Assembly: GCA_947169755.1 (NCBI GenBank)
Contig: CAMVQX010000004.1
Span: forward strand, 1 to 29,182
DNA from: an uncultured bacterium
GTDB taxonomy: Bacteria; Cyanobacteriota; Vampirovibrionia; Gastranaerophilales; Gastranaerophilaceae
Length of the DNA: 29,182 nucleotides
Reading direction: 5' to 3'
In this document: in pieces, positions 8,013 through 15,091 of the stretch
Position numbering within the stretch: position 1 is the stretch's first letter
Layout of the letters: the number at the start of each line of letters is the position of its first letter
Made by a program: the position numbers and the translations under genes
The notes under the pieces: generated by a model
Databases searched by the model: none
Told to the model about the DNA's origin: nothing
The model's input: the letters and a program-made list of their open reading frames with translations, nothing else

Positions 8013-8264
8013 ACTTTCCCAATCCGGTTCGTCATCCTCTTCACCGGGCTCTGTTATTTTATCACCCATTTCAAGCATTACTTTTAAAGTCCATTTTAAC
8101 TGTTCTTTGTATCCTGAACGAGCCTTTTCCGGAGTTTTGGCACAAAATAAAAAACTTGGAATCTCTTTTATTTCAACGTAATGATATAAATTCCCGTCAA
8201 AATCTTTATCAGTTCCCTCGATTAGTGTCCAGTTGAGGTTTGTATAATATTCTAAATCTTTCAT
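8001..8264 (-). CDS. Small HicB-like domain protein
   Basis: An 87-residue protein. The pattern of a short beta strand (HYVEIKEIPSFLFCAKT), then a helix (PEKARSGYKEQLKWTLKVMLEMGD) and a short acidic strand with Pro (ITEPGEEDDE) resembles the HicB antitoxin-like fold. The match is loose and the usual PDLPG signature is changed to EIPSF. No DNA-binding C-terminal domain and no hicA toxin gene are present, so it is probably a solitary HicB-fold protein and not a working toxin-antitoxin half. Its ATG directly follows the stop of the GerMN gene (TAA then ATG), placing it last in the rbfA operon. The family call is inference by pattern. Confidence 0.6.
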   Translation of the reverse strand: MKDLEYYTNLNWTLIEGTDKDFDGNLYHYVEIKEIPSFLFCAKTPEKARSGYKEQLKWTLKVMLEMGDKITEPGEEDDEPDWESLCP

Positions 8265-8861
8265 TTAACCGTCCAAAGAATTGTCATTTAATGGTTGTGT
8301 AATCATAATTCCTTCGCCGCCGATAACATCTGCTTTTCTGCCATCTATATATAAATAAACAGGTTTTGTTGTGTTGCGTTTAGCAGTTTTTATAAGCTGA
8401 TACAGACGTTTGTATAAGCTTTCTGTACCACCTCCGTTTTCAAAATCCGCACTCAAATTAATAATAACTTCGGCTGAAGTTTCATTGATGGATATTATTC
8501 TTGTGCTTGACGGGATTTCAGAATACACACCTTTTGCCTGTTCATCCATTTTTGGACCTGTAATAAGTGCTTGTATAGCAAACTTAATCTTTGAACCGTC
8601 AACTTCTTCATCATAAGCTCTGTTTACTGCTTTATAAACTTCTTCTTTATTAGCATTTTGACCTATAAAAAATACATTAACATAGGTTTTTGGCTTTTCA
8701 ACAGGTTGTTGTGGTTCTTCCTGTACAGGATTTTCTGCAGGTTGTAAAGGTTCAACTAAATTAGTATCGCTGTGATAAAGCATGCGCATACCTAAAAGAC
8801 AACACACTGCAACCATTATAACTGCTGTAACACCTAAAAATACACGTTCGTTTTTACGCAT
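8265..8861 (-). CDS. GerMN-domain membrane-anchored protein
   Basis: A 198-residue protein with a short cytosolic N-terminus, one hydrophobic segment at about residues 8-28 (FLGVTAVIMVAVCCLLGM) that acts as anchor or uncleaved signal, and a Pro/Glu/Gln-rich linker to about 60. A GerMN-type domain then spans about 60-180. Typical signs are VNVFFIGQNA, the helix AIQALITGPK, IPSSTRIISI, AEVIINLSADF followed by a Gly-rich turn, and the late strand PVYLYIDGRK. GerMN domains occur in Bacillus GerM and in many non-sporulating bacteria. A role at the envelope is inferred, the exact job unknown. It starts 3 nt after the DUF2993 gene and abuts the HicB-like gene. Confidence 0.8.
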   Translation of the reverse strand: MRKNERVFLGVTAVIMVAVCCLLGMRMLYHSDTNLVEPLQPAENPVQEEPQQPVEKPKTYVNVFFIGQNANKEEVYKAVNRAYDEEVDGSKIKFAIQALITGPKMDEQAKGVYSEIPSSTRIISINETSAEVIINLSADFENGGGTESLYKRLYQLIKTAKRNTTKPVYLYIDGRKADVIGGEGIMITQPLNDNSLDG

Positions 8862-8864
8862 AAC

Positions 8865-9716
8865 CTATTCCTTATCTTTTAATACAGTCATTCTGCCTTC
8901 GATAGTAACCTTTTTATCTGAGATATTTACATTTTCAATGTTGAATTTTGCATCTCTATTTTCCAGTATTTTTGCTGAAAAATCAAGTGGGTTGATATAA
9001 TTTATTATTTTTGAGAATTTATTTAAATCTACTGAAGTTGAGTTGTTTTCATAAGTTGTATTTGCCATTTTTATATCACCGTTTTCAACACGTAAATCAG
9101 CACTGAAAGCAATTTCTTTTGCTTTTTTCACAAACGGCAATGTATATTTCATTGTGTAATATAACTTGTTATCCTTTAGTCTTACTTTTGTTGAATCAAT
9201 TTGGAAGATATTAAAGTTTCCGCCAATATTGTTTATATTATCAACTAATCTTTTGTAATCGGAAGAATCCATAGTCTTGTTTATATCATCTTCTGTTATA
9301 ACAATTTTCACTGCTAAAGGCATGTTTTCTTTTACGACAACATCACCGTTCTTATTTTCGGTTACATAATTGAAATTACAAAGAGTTTTTGCATGAAAGC
9401 TGGAAATCATAATTCCTTGAGCATTAACATCTTTGCCTGTAATTTCTATTGACTTAAATCTCCCTGCTTTTAAATCTCTTGCACTGAAAGATTTTATATC
9501 CGTTTTAATTTCCCCGCTTGTTATGTTTTTTTGAACTGATTTTCTTATAATTTTTTCACCGACTTTTTCCGAGATAAATTTTTGTCCCGTTATAGTGCTG
9601 AAAAATTGGGAAACTGAATGTGAAAGGTCGTACGGTTCAGGACATTGAACTTCACATGCTCCAAAACTTGCACCACCCATAAGTAACATACACATAACCA
9701 AAATTGTCTTTTTCAT
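8865..9716 (-). CDS. Secreted DUF2993/LmeA-like protein
   Basis: A 283-residue protein with a clear signal peptide (MKKTILVMCMLLMGGASFGA, cleavage near residue 19-20), then a Cys pair (CEVQC). The rest is beta-rich and matches the DUF2993 pattern: a run of conserved small and hydrophobic positions in LKAGRFKSIEITGKDV and a later segment ISSFHAKTLCNFNYV, with alternating strands to the end (KKVTIEGRMTV). DUF2993 proteins are common in cyanobacteria and actinobacteria, where LmeA acts in envelope lipid metabolism. A periplasmic lipid-binding role here is inference. The ATG overlaps the truB stop in an ATGA tetramer, so translation is coupled to truB. Confidence 0.72.
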   Translation of the reverse strand: MKKTILVMCMLLMGGASFGACEVQCPEPYDLSHSVSQFFSTITGQKFISEKVGEKIIRKSVQKNITSGEIKTDIKSFSARDLKAGRFKSIEITGKDVNAQGIMISSFHAKTLCNFNYVTENKNGDVVVKENMPLAVKIVITEDDINKTMDSSDYKRLVDNINNIGGNFNIFQIDSTKVRLKDNKLYYTMKYTLPFVKKAKEIAFSADLRVENGDIKMANTTYENNSTSVDLNKFSKIINYINPLDFSAKILENRDAKFNIENVNISDKKVTIEGRMTVLKDKE

Positions 9717-10561
9717 AAAAATACCTTCTTTAATTTTATTTTGTCTTTTTCAACCTGTCCTATTGCGCAGATTTTGTTATTATTATATACCAAAAGAACA
9801 AAAGACAATAGATTTTGTTTTTGTGTCTTTATTTCAATTCCGTTTTTAATTTTTTCCAAATCTTCGTTGTTAACGTTAATTATAGGTAAATCAAGCATTT
9901 CTATTGGATTTATCAGATTTTTTTCAACATCAATCTCATCAAGCTGAACAGCGTTTTCTATTCGGAATTTGCCGGCTTGAGTGCGTATCAGCTTTATCAA
10001 ATGTCCTCCGACATTAAGCTTTTTGCCTAAATCATTGGCAATCGAGCGAATATAAGTACCTTTAGAACATTTGATAAGGATTTGTGCCTGTTGAGAGTTT
10101 TCATCAAAGGATTTTAACTCAATTCTTTCTATAAATACTTTGCGAGGCTGAATTTCAACTTCTTCCCCTTTCCTTGCATATTCATAAAGTTTTTTCCCTT
10201 TGACTTTTATTGCTGAATATATTGGCGGAAACTGCTCAATTTCTCCTTCAAAATTTTTCAATTCTTTTAAAATATCATTTTCAGTAATTTTTTTGTCTGA
10301 AGAAAATATTTTTTCTCCTTCAGTATCGAATGTAGTTGTAGCAGAGCCAAATTGTACGGTTGCGAGATATTCTTTGTCATCATCCAGATATTCAATTAAT
10401 CTGGTTGCTTTGCCTATACAAACAGGAAGAACACCTTGGGCAAACGGATCGAGTGTACCAGTGTGCCCTATCTGTTTTATTTTTGTAATCTTACGTAATA
10501 CAGCAACAACATCATGCGATGTCATTCCGGCCGGCTTATAAATATTTAAAAATCCAAACAC
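9713..10561 (-). CDS. truB: tRNA pseudouridine(55) synthase TruB
   Basis: Converts uridine 55 of the T-loop of tRNAs to pseudouridine. At 282 residues it has a normal bacterial length. Motif I NIYKPAGMTSHDVV is at 6-19. The catalytic motif GHTGTLDPFAQGVLPV places the nucleophilic aspartate at D38. Further family segments are FPPIYSAIKVKGKKLYEYAR and CSKGTYIRSIANDLG. The start is GTG, sharing its first base with the rbfA stop (TAGTG), with GGAGAG 5 nt upstream. It is coupled to the downstream DUF2993 gene by a 4-nt overlap. Confidence 0.96.
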   Translation of the reverse strand: MFGFLNIYKPAGMTSHDVVAVLRKITKIKQIGHTGTLDPFAQGVLPVCIGKATRLIEYLDDDKEYLATVQFGSATTTFDTEGEKIFSSDKKITENDILKELKNFEGEIEQFPPIYSAIKVKGKKLYEYARKGEEVEIQPRKVFIERIELKSFDENSQQAQILIKCSKGTYIRSIANDLGKKLNVGGHLIKLIRTQAGKFRIENAVQLDEIDVEKNLINPIEMLDLPIINVNNEDLEKIKNGIEIKTQKQNLLSFVLLVYNNNKICAIGQVEKDKIKLKKVFL

Positions 10562-10905
10562 TAAATCTCTCCGCGTGAAATTTTGTCTATTAATTCACTA
10601 ACTCTTGAGCCTTTTTCAAGAGAATCTGTATAAACAAACTTTAATTCCGGAGTGAGTCTTAGACGAATTTGCTTTCCGACTTCAAATCTTATTTTAGGAG
10701 TGCTCTTTTCGATAATTTCTTTTGTTTTTTCAATCTGCTCGGGAGAACCTAAAACACTGTATACAACTTTTGCAAACGAATTATCGTGAGAAACTTCAAC
10801 ATCTAAAATTGATACAACACCAGCAAGTCCGCGGATTTCTTTACGTAAGATTTCTGAAATATCACGCATCAATTCTTTTCTCACACGTTCGTTTCTTAAA
10901 GTCAT
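10561..10905 (-). CDS. rbfA: Ribosome-binding factor A
   Basis: Late 30S assembly factor with a KH-like fold. It has 114 residues, the usual length. The N-terminal RNERVRKELMRDISEILRKEI, the strand VVSILDVEVSHDNSFAKVVYSVLG and the RFEVGKQIRLRLTPELKFVYTDSLEKG segment are diagnostic. AAGGAG lies 6 nt before the ATG. It is 45 bp downstream of the tetra-wHTH regulator on the same strand and leads the chain rbfA-truB-DUF2993-GerMN-HicB-like. A possible extended -10 (TGATACAAT) lies just upstream. Confidence 0.95.
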   Translation of the reverse strand: MTLRNERVRKELMRDISEILRKEIRGLAGVVSILDVEVSHDNSFAKVVYSVLGSPEQIEKTKEIIEKSTPKIRFEVGKQIRLRLTPELKFVYTDSLEKGSRVSELIDKISRGEI

Positions 10906-10925
10906 AATTATCTCCTTATAACTTT

Positions 10926-10931
10926 ATTGTA
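10926..10931 (-). promoter_or_regulatory. Possible extended -10 promoter before rbfA
   Basis: TACAAT preceded by TGA (extended -10) lies 20 nt before the rbfA ATG, in the 45 bp gap after the regulator gene. The -35 region is poor, so rbfA could instead be read through from the regulator. Confidence 0.35.
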
Positions 10932-10950
10932 TCATGAAATTTTCCAATAG

Positions 10951-12069
10951 CTAATTTTTATAAATTTCTGTATATTTAGGATTTACCGCAAGCCATTTGT
11001 ATGTTTCTTCCTCGGATTCGGGAATATCAATTACAAAAGTCCCGCCGTAACGCCCTCTGGAAAAAGCCAAATAACCATCTTTTGCCAAATTGTGGATTGC
11101 TTTTCTTATAGTATTTGGGCTTATATCAAGTTGTTTTGAAAGCTCAAGTATTGACGGTAGTTTTTGACCTATTTCATAATTTTCAGCAATCATTTTCTTG
11201 ATATTGTTTTGAATTCTTTCATAATAATAAAAGGCTGTCTCCGGTGCAGAGGCAAAAATAGAAGTTTCTTTTTTTATGGAAACATTATTATCATTTGGCA
11301 TTTTTAGGACTGTTGTACCGTAACGACCTCTGCGCGCAAGAAGAATTCCTTCGTCAATAAGAGATTTCAGAGCATCATGCATTGTTTTTATGCTTACAGA
11401 CATCTTTTTGGATAATTCTTCATGAGCAGGAATTTTATCACCGGGCTTTAAATTATTTGTAATATAAGATTTCAAATCATCTTCAACCTTCTTAACAAGA
11501 GTGCTGTTTGAAATTTCATTCGTCGAAAAATCCAAAGATTTAATATTCCAACCTGCTTCATCGGAATTTTTATATTTATGTTCTAAAATTCCAGATGTGC
11601 TCAAATATTCTAATGCTAATCTGGTTGTATTAGCAGAACAATTGATTTCACTTGCAATCATTCTTGTTGAAGGAAGTGAATTTCCTACTTTATAACCATT
11701 ATCAATAATATATTTTTTAATAGCATTAATTGCGATTTCTCGTTTTGAAGTAAGTTTACGCAACTCGTCAGAATTTTTGTCCCGAATAATTGTACCAATA
11801 CACTGTTTGGACTCAACATAACCCAAATCTTCAATGTATCTTAGAGCGTTCTGAATTGTACCGATACTTACACCTAACATGTACGCCAAATCAGGTTTTG
11901 CAGGTAATAAGGAATTTGGCATAACTTTTTTGTTTTTACTTATTACATTAGTAAGCCATTTACCAATTGTAACGGCCTTAGATTCTTTAATATTTTTTAG
12001 ATCAGGCAAATTTTCGTTTATGTCATTGATTTCTATCTGATTTAAACTTGATTTTGACACGTATTTCAT
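10951..12069 (-). CDS. Transcriptional regulator with four tandem GntR-type winged helices
   Basis: A 372-residue protein made of four successive GntR-like wHTH units and no recognisable ligand-binding domain (no FCD, UTRA or aminotransferase part). Approximate residues, numbered from this ATG: unit 1, 34-95 (LAYMLGVSIGTIQNALRYIEDLGYV); unit 2, 111-166 (LPSTRMIASEINCSANTTRLAL); unit 3, 191-256 (LKPGDKIPAHEELSKKM, with wing RRGRYGTTV); unit 4, 284-347 (IGQKLPSILELSKQL, with wing SRGRYGGTFV). A GTG at 12075 is also in frame, but GAGG at 12077-12080 is 7 nt from the ATG at 12069 and only 1 nt from the GTG, so the ATG is preferred. It precedes rbfA by 45 bp. Its own promoter contains a palindrome, suggesting autoregulation (inference). 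Confidence 0.85.
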   Translation of the reverse strand: MKYVSKSSLNQIEINDINENLPDLKNIKESKAVTIGKWLTNVISKNKKVMPNSLLPAKPDLAYMLGVSIGTIQNALRYIEDLGYVESKQCIGTIIRDKNSDELRKLTSKREIAINAIKKYIIDNGYKVGNSLPSTRMIASEINCSANTTRLALEYLSTSGILEHKYKNSDEAGWNIKSLDFSTNEISNSTLVKKVEDDLKSYITNNLKPGDKIPAHEELSKKMSVSIKTMHDALKSLIDEGILLARRGRYGTTVLKMPNDNNVSIKKETSIFASAPETAFYYYERIQNNIKKMIAENYEIGQKLPSILELSKQLDISPNTIRKAIHNLAKDGYLAFSRGRYGGTFVIDIPESEEETYKWLAVNPKYTEIYKN

Positions 12070-12086
12070 ACACACACCTCAGGCTA

Positions 12087-12115
12087 ATAATACACTATGT
12101 ATAAAAAAACATCAA
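12087..12115 (-). promoter_or_regulatory. Sigma-70-type promoter of the tetra-wHTH regulator
   Basis: On the minus strand TTGATG (12110-12115) and TATTAT (12087-12092) are separated by exactly 17 nt. The predicted leader before the ATG at 12069 is about 10 nt. Confidence 0.65.
12090..12102. promoter_or_regulatory. Candidate operator palindrome inside the regulator promoter
   Basis: ATACA-CTA-TGTAT is a perfect 5-3-5 inverted repeat lying between the -35 and -10 boxes of the regulator gene. Short palindromes in this position are typical GntR-family operators. Binding is not shown by sequence alone. Confidence 0.4.
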
Positions 12116-12148
12116 GAAAAATTTTGTTAGTTTGTAAAGGGAAATTTA

Positions 12149-12178
12149 CAAAATTGTAATTTTGTTGCATTAAAAATT
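12149..12178 (+). repeat. Left terminal inverted repeat
   Basis: Thirty bases beginning CAAAATTGTAATTTTG. They match the reverse complement of 12507-12536 at 26 of 30 positions. The outer 16 bases are themselves a near-palindrome. Confidence 0.65.
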
Positions 12179-12197
12179 CCTCCCTTATTAGGGAGGA
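12172..12197 (-). terminator. Possible minus-strand terminator hairpin
   Basis: On the minus strand the stem TCCTCCC/GGGAGGA with a 6-nt loop is followed by ATTTTTAA. It would end transcripts coming from within the element towards the regulator gene. On the plus strand no T-run follows. Confidence 0.4.
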
Positions 12198-12253
12198 TTA
12201 AGGTGGGTATTCATTTTATATTGCGGGGCTTATGCCGCCCCTGCCCCCCTGCA

Positions 12254-12281
12254 GGTACTTTCTTTTTAGAAAGAAAGTACC
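12254..12281. repeat. Perfect 12-bp hairpin inside the MITE-like element
   Basis: GGTACTTTCTTT (12254-12265) pairs perfectly with AAAGAAAGTACC (12270-12281) around a 4-nt loop TTAG. GCAGGT before it and ACCTGC at 12295-12300 could extend the structure. It is not followed by a T-run, so it does not look like an intrinsic terminator. Confidence 0.7.
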
Positions 12282-12506
12282 CAAAGAATACTCGACCTGC
12301 TCCTACGTTCACATCAATTGTAATTGTTCGACTCAAAGCTCGCAAACTTGCTTTATTCTCGTCATACCGCACTTATTGCGATATATTTTGCCGCTCAGAC
12401 AATGCGAGCTTTTGTCACTGTCTCACAAACATTGATTGTTCACTCCGTCAAAGGTCGGATAAATTTTTTGACTGATTTTGGGCATTATATTTTTTTGATT
12501 TTTTTT

Positions 12507-12536
12507 AATTTTTTACGCAACAAAATTGTAATTTTG
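12507..12536 (-). repeat. Right terminal inverted repeat
   Basis: Inverted partner of 12149-12178. Mismatches fall at the two central bases of the CAAAATTnnAATTTTG palindrome and at two positions in the inner A-rich part. Confidence 0.65.
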
Positions 12537-12562
12537 CTGGTACTACTACGATACTAATAAGA

Positions 12563-12591
12563 TTTACTTTATTAAATTTTTGTACTAAAAT
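12563..12591 (+). promoter_or_regulatory. pheT promoter
   Basis: TTTACT (12563-12568) and TAAAAT (12586-12591) are separated by 17 nt. They lie just outside the MITE-like element and 22 nt before the pheT ATG. Confidence 0.5.
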
Positions 12592-12613
12592 AAAAACCAG
12601 AGAGGTATAAAAT

Positions 12614-15079
12614 ATGCAAGTATCACTAAATTGGTTAAATGAATTTGTTGATTTATCGGATAAAGAAGTTGAGCAAGTCGCTCATGAGCTTACTATGAGC
12701 GGTTTGGAGGTAGAGGCTGTTGAGGAAGTAAAACCTAAATTTACTAATATTCAAACAGTTAAAATAGAAAAAATTGACGCACATCCTAATTCGGATCATT
12801 TGCATTTGGTAACAGTAAATACAAAAGACGGTAATAAGGTTGTAGTTTGCGGTGCTCAAAATATACAAATAGGTCAAATTGTACCTTACGCACAAGTTGG
12901 TTCACAGGTTTTGGACAGAAAAACAGGTGAAATGTTTACGCTTGCTCCGGCTGTAATAAGAGGTGTAGAATCCCAAGGTATGCTATGTTCTGCAGATGAA
13001 CTTGGGGTTTCAGAAAGAAACTATCAAGAAGAAGATGGCATCCTGGTTTTAAATAGAATTTTTCCTGATGTTAAAGTCGGTGAAAAAGTTGAAGATGTTC
13101 TCGGATTTGATGATGATTATGTGCTTGATGTTGCACCAACTGCAAACAGAGGCGATCAAATGTCTGTAATTGGTGTAGCCAGAGAATTGAGCGCAATTTT
13201 TGATAAACCATTAAAATTTTCTCCTGTTGAATGTACAAAAGATTTGTCAACTGACAGCTTTAAAGTTGAAATTGTTGATGATGATGTATGTAAGTACTAT
13301 TCAATTGGTATTTTAAAAGATTTAAAAATAAAGCCTTCACCTGATTGGATGCAAAAAAGACTTGTGGCATCAGGAGTAAGGGCAATTAACAATGTTGTTG
13401 ATATTACAAATTATGTAATGCTTGAATACGGAACTCCGTTCCATGCATTCGATTTAAACAAATTAAACGGATATTTGTGCGTCAGACGTGCAAAAGAAGG
13501 CGAAAAAATAGTTACATTAGATGGTGTTGAAAGAACATTGACACATGATAGCGTTTTAATTGCGACAAAAGAAGAGGGTGTTTGTCTTGCCGGCGTATTT
13601 GGCGGTGCAAATTCCGAAATTGATGATAATACAAAGAATATTGCACTTGAGGCAGCATATTTTACTCCTCAAAGTAACAGAAAAAGTTCACGCAGTGTAG
13701 GCTATAAAAGCGAAGCTTGTTCAAGATTTGAACGAGGAGTTGACATTGAAGCAATCAGACCTGCTTTAATGAGAGCTATGCAATTGATGGTTGAACTTGC
13801 TGATGCAAAAATCGAAGGGGTAGTTGAAGCCGGTTCAAATAAGCTTGAACCAATTGATATAACTCTTCGTTATGCACAAATCAAGCGGATTTTGGGTTGT
13901 GATATCGCTCCGGAAAAATGTATTACAATTTTGGAAAACCTTGGATTTGAAAAACTTGGAGATAATGCGGCGGCTGCAAAATTCAGAGTACCGTCATACA
14001 GAAGCAATGACGTAACCAGAGAAATTGATTTGATAGAAGAAATTTCAAGAATAAACGGGTTTGACAAAATTACACCGACACTTCCAAACAAAAATCAAAC
14101 ACCTGAAATTCTGTTAGAAGAAAAAGTTATTAAAAAAGTTAACGATTTGATGCTAAGTGCAGGTTTGGATGAGATTGTTACAAACTCGTTAATTGGGAAA
14201 CCTTTGTATGACAAATTTATGATACCTTATGACGATACAAAAGCAGTTAAGGTTTTGAATTCTGCAAGTGAAGAATGCACAATGCTCAGACAATGTATGG
14301 CTCCGAGTATTCTGAATTGTATGAAAATGAATTGGGATAATGGTCAAAAAACGTTCTGGGCTTATGAAGTCGGTAAAAAATATATTATTGAAGGTCCGGC
14401 TGATGAAAAATCTTCAGGCGTTAGAGAATCCCGTGTTTTGGCAGGCGTTTTGACAGGAGAAATAGAAAATTCTAAGTGGCAGTCAAATGGCCAAACCGAT
14501 TTCTATACACTCAAAGGTATTTTAGAAAACTTGTTTGAAGAACTTGATATTACAAAACGTATTAAGCTTACACCCTGTGAAGATGTGGATTATCTCCATC
14601 CTTACAGAAGCGCCAAGATAAATGTTTTAGGCAAGGAATTAAAAAATATCGGATATTTTGGTCAAATTCACCCGATATTGAAAGATAAATTAAAAATAAA
14701 AGGTCAAGATGCATTTATTTTTGAAATTGACTTGGAAGAAATTATTGATATCGTAAAGGAAAAAACACCAAGATTTAAAAAACTTCCACAATTTCCTGAA
14801 GTAAGACGCGATTTAGCATTTGTCATTAATGATAAGGTATCATTTGATGATATCCAAAAAGTTATTAAAAGTGCAGTTCAACAAAATATCTTCAAAGGAA
14901 GCGAAGTTTTTGACGTATATCAAGGCGAAAATATTGAAAAAGGCTTCAAAAGTCTTGCATTCCGCATAAAAATGCAAGACGAAAATGCCACATTGACAGA
15001 TGACGTTATTGAACGTCAAATGAACAATGTCAGAGCAAAACTTCAAAAAACTTATGAAGAAATAAGTTTTAGAGAATAA
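12614..15079 (+). CDS. pheT: Phenylalanyl-tRNA synthetase beta subunit
   Basis: Beta chain of the (alpha-beta)2 enzyme that charges tRNA-Phe. It has 821 residues, a full-length bacterial PheT. Domain order: N-terminal MQVSLNWLNEFVDL; an EMAP-type tRNA-binding domain about 40-150 (IDAHPNSDHLHLVTV, VVCGAQNI, GVESQGMLCS); the B3/B4 editing region about 210-400 (VDITNYVMLEYGTPFHAFD, ARSSGR-type motif seen as RKSSRSVGYKSEA); the B5 domain about 405-475; the catalytic-like core; and the C-terminal ferredoxin-fold anticodon-binding domain about 725-821 (FPEVRRDLAFVI). AGAGG is 8 nt before the ATG. The pheS gene for the alpha subunit, usually adjacent, is not in the window. The next gene follows after 12 nt. 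Confidence 0.97.
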   Translation: MQVSLNWLNEFVDLSDKEVEQVAHELTMSGLEVEAVEEVKPKFTNIQTVKIEKIDAHPNSDHLHLVTVNTKDGNKVVVCGAQNIQIGQIVPYAQVGSQVLDRKTGEMFTLAPAVIRGVESQGMLCSADELGVSERNYQEEDGILVLNRIFPDVKVGEKVEDVLGFDDDYVLDVAPTANRGDQMSVIGVARELSAIFDKPLKFSPVECTKDLSTDSFKVEIVDDDVCKYYSIGILKDLKIKPSPDWMQKRLVASGVRAINNVVDITNYVMLEYGTPFHAFDLNKLNGYLCVRRAKEGEKIVTLDGVERTLTHDSVLIATKEEGVCLAGVFGGANSEIDDNTKNIALEAAYFTPQSNRKSSRSVGYKSEACSRFERGVDIEAIRPALMRAMQLMVELADAKIEGVVEAGSNKLEPIDITLRYAQIKRILGCDIAPEKCITILENLGFEKLGDNAAAAKFRVPSYRSNDVTREIDLIEEISRINGFDKITPTLPNKNQTPEILLEEKVIKKVNDLMLSAGLDEIVTNSLIGKPLYDKFMIPYDDTKAVKVLNSASEECTMLRQCMAPSILNCMKMNWDNGQKTFWAYEVGKKYIIEGPADEKSSGVRESRVLAGVLTGEIENSKWQSNGQTDFYTLKGILENLFEELDITKRIKLTPCEDVDYLHPYRSAKINVLGKELKNIGYFGQIHPILKDKLKIKGQDAFIFEIDLEEIIDIVKEKTPRFKKLPQFPEVRRDLAFVINDKVSFDDIQKVIKSAVQQNIFKGSEVFDVYQGENIEKGFKSLAFRIKMQDENATLTDDVIERQMNNVRAKLQKTYEEISFRE

Positions 15080-15091
15080 TTGGAGGTTTTA

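Larger units (their letters stand above)
12149..12536. mobile_element. MITE-like element, about 390 bp, with terminal inverted repeats
   Basis: This stretch lies in the 538 bp gene-free gap between the regulator and pheT. Its ends (12149-12178 and 12507-12536) are inverted copies of each other matching at 26 of 30 positions. The interior is richer in GC than its surroundings and contains several hairpins: a perfect 12-bp stem at 12254-12281, a CCTCCC/GGGAGG hairpin at 12178-12197, and a CAAAGCTCGC / GCGAGCTTTTG pair at 12334-12343 and 12404-12414. Frames inside it are short, overlapping and without family resemblance, so I treat it as non-coding. No transposase and no clear target-site duplication are seen. 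Alternatives are a structured non-coding RNA or another dispersed intergenic repeat. Confidence 0.55.

Noticed and set aside
8001..8264. HicAB toxin-antitoxin system
   Set aside because: Only a HicB-like protein is present. No short basic HicA-type frame flanks it on either strand, so a working toxin-antitoxin pair is not supported.
10722..10907. Plus-strand frame of 61 codons over rbfA
   Set aside because: It is antisense to a well-conserved rbfA and has no start signal.
12073..12075. GTG start for the tetra-wHTH regulator
   Set aside because: GAGG is only 1 nt from this codon but 7 nt from the ATG at 12069.
12203..12557. Overlapping plus-strand frames of 67-90 codons in the gap before pheT
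   Set aside because: They lie inside a hairpin-rich repeat, occur in several frames at once, have no ribosome-binding sites and resemble no protein family. They are better explained as non-coding.
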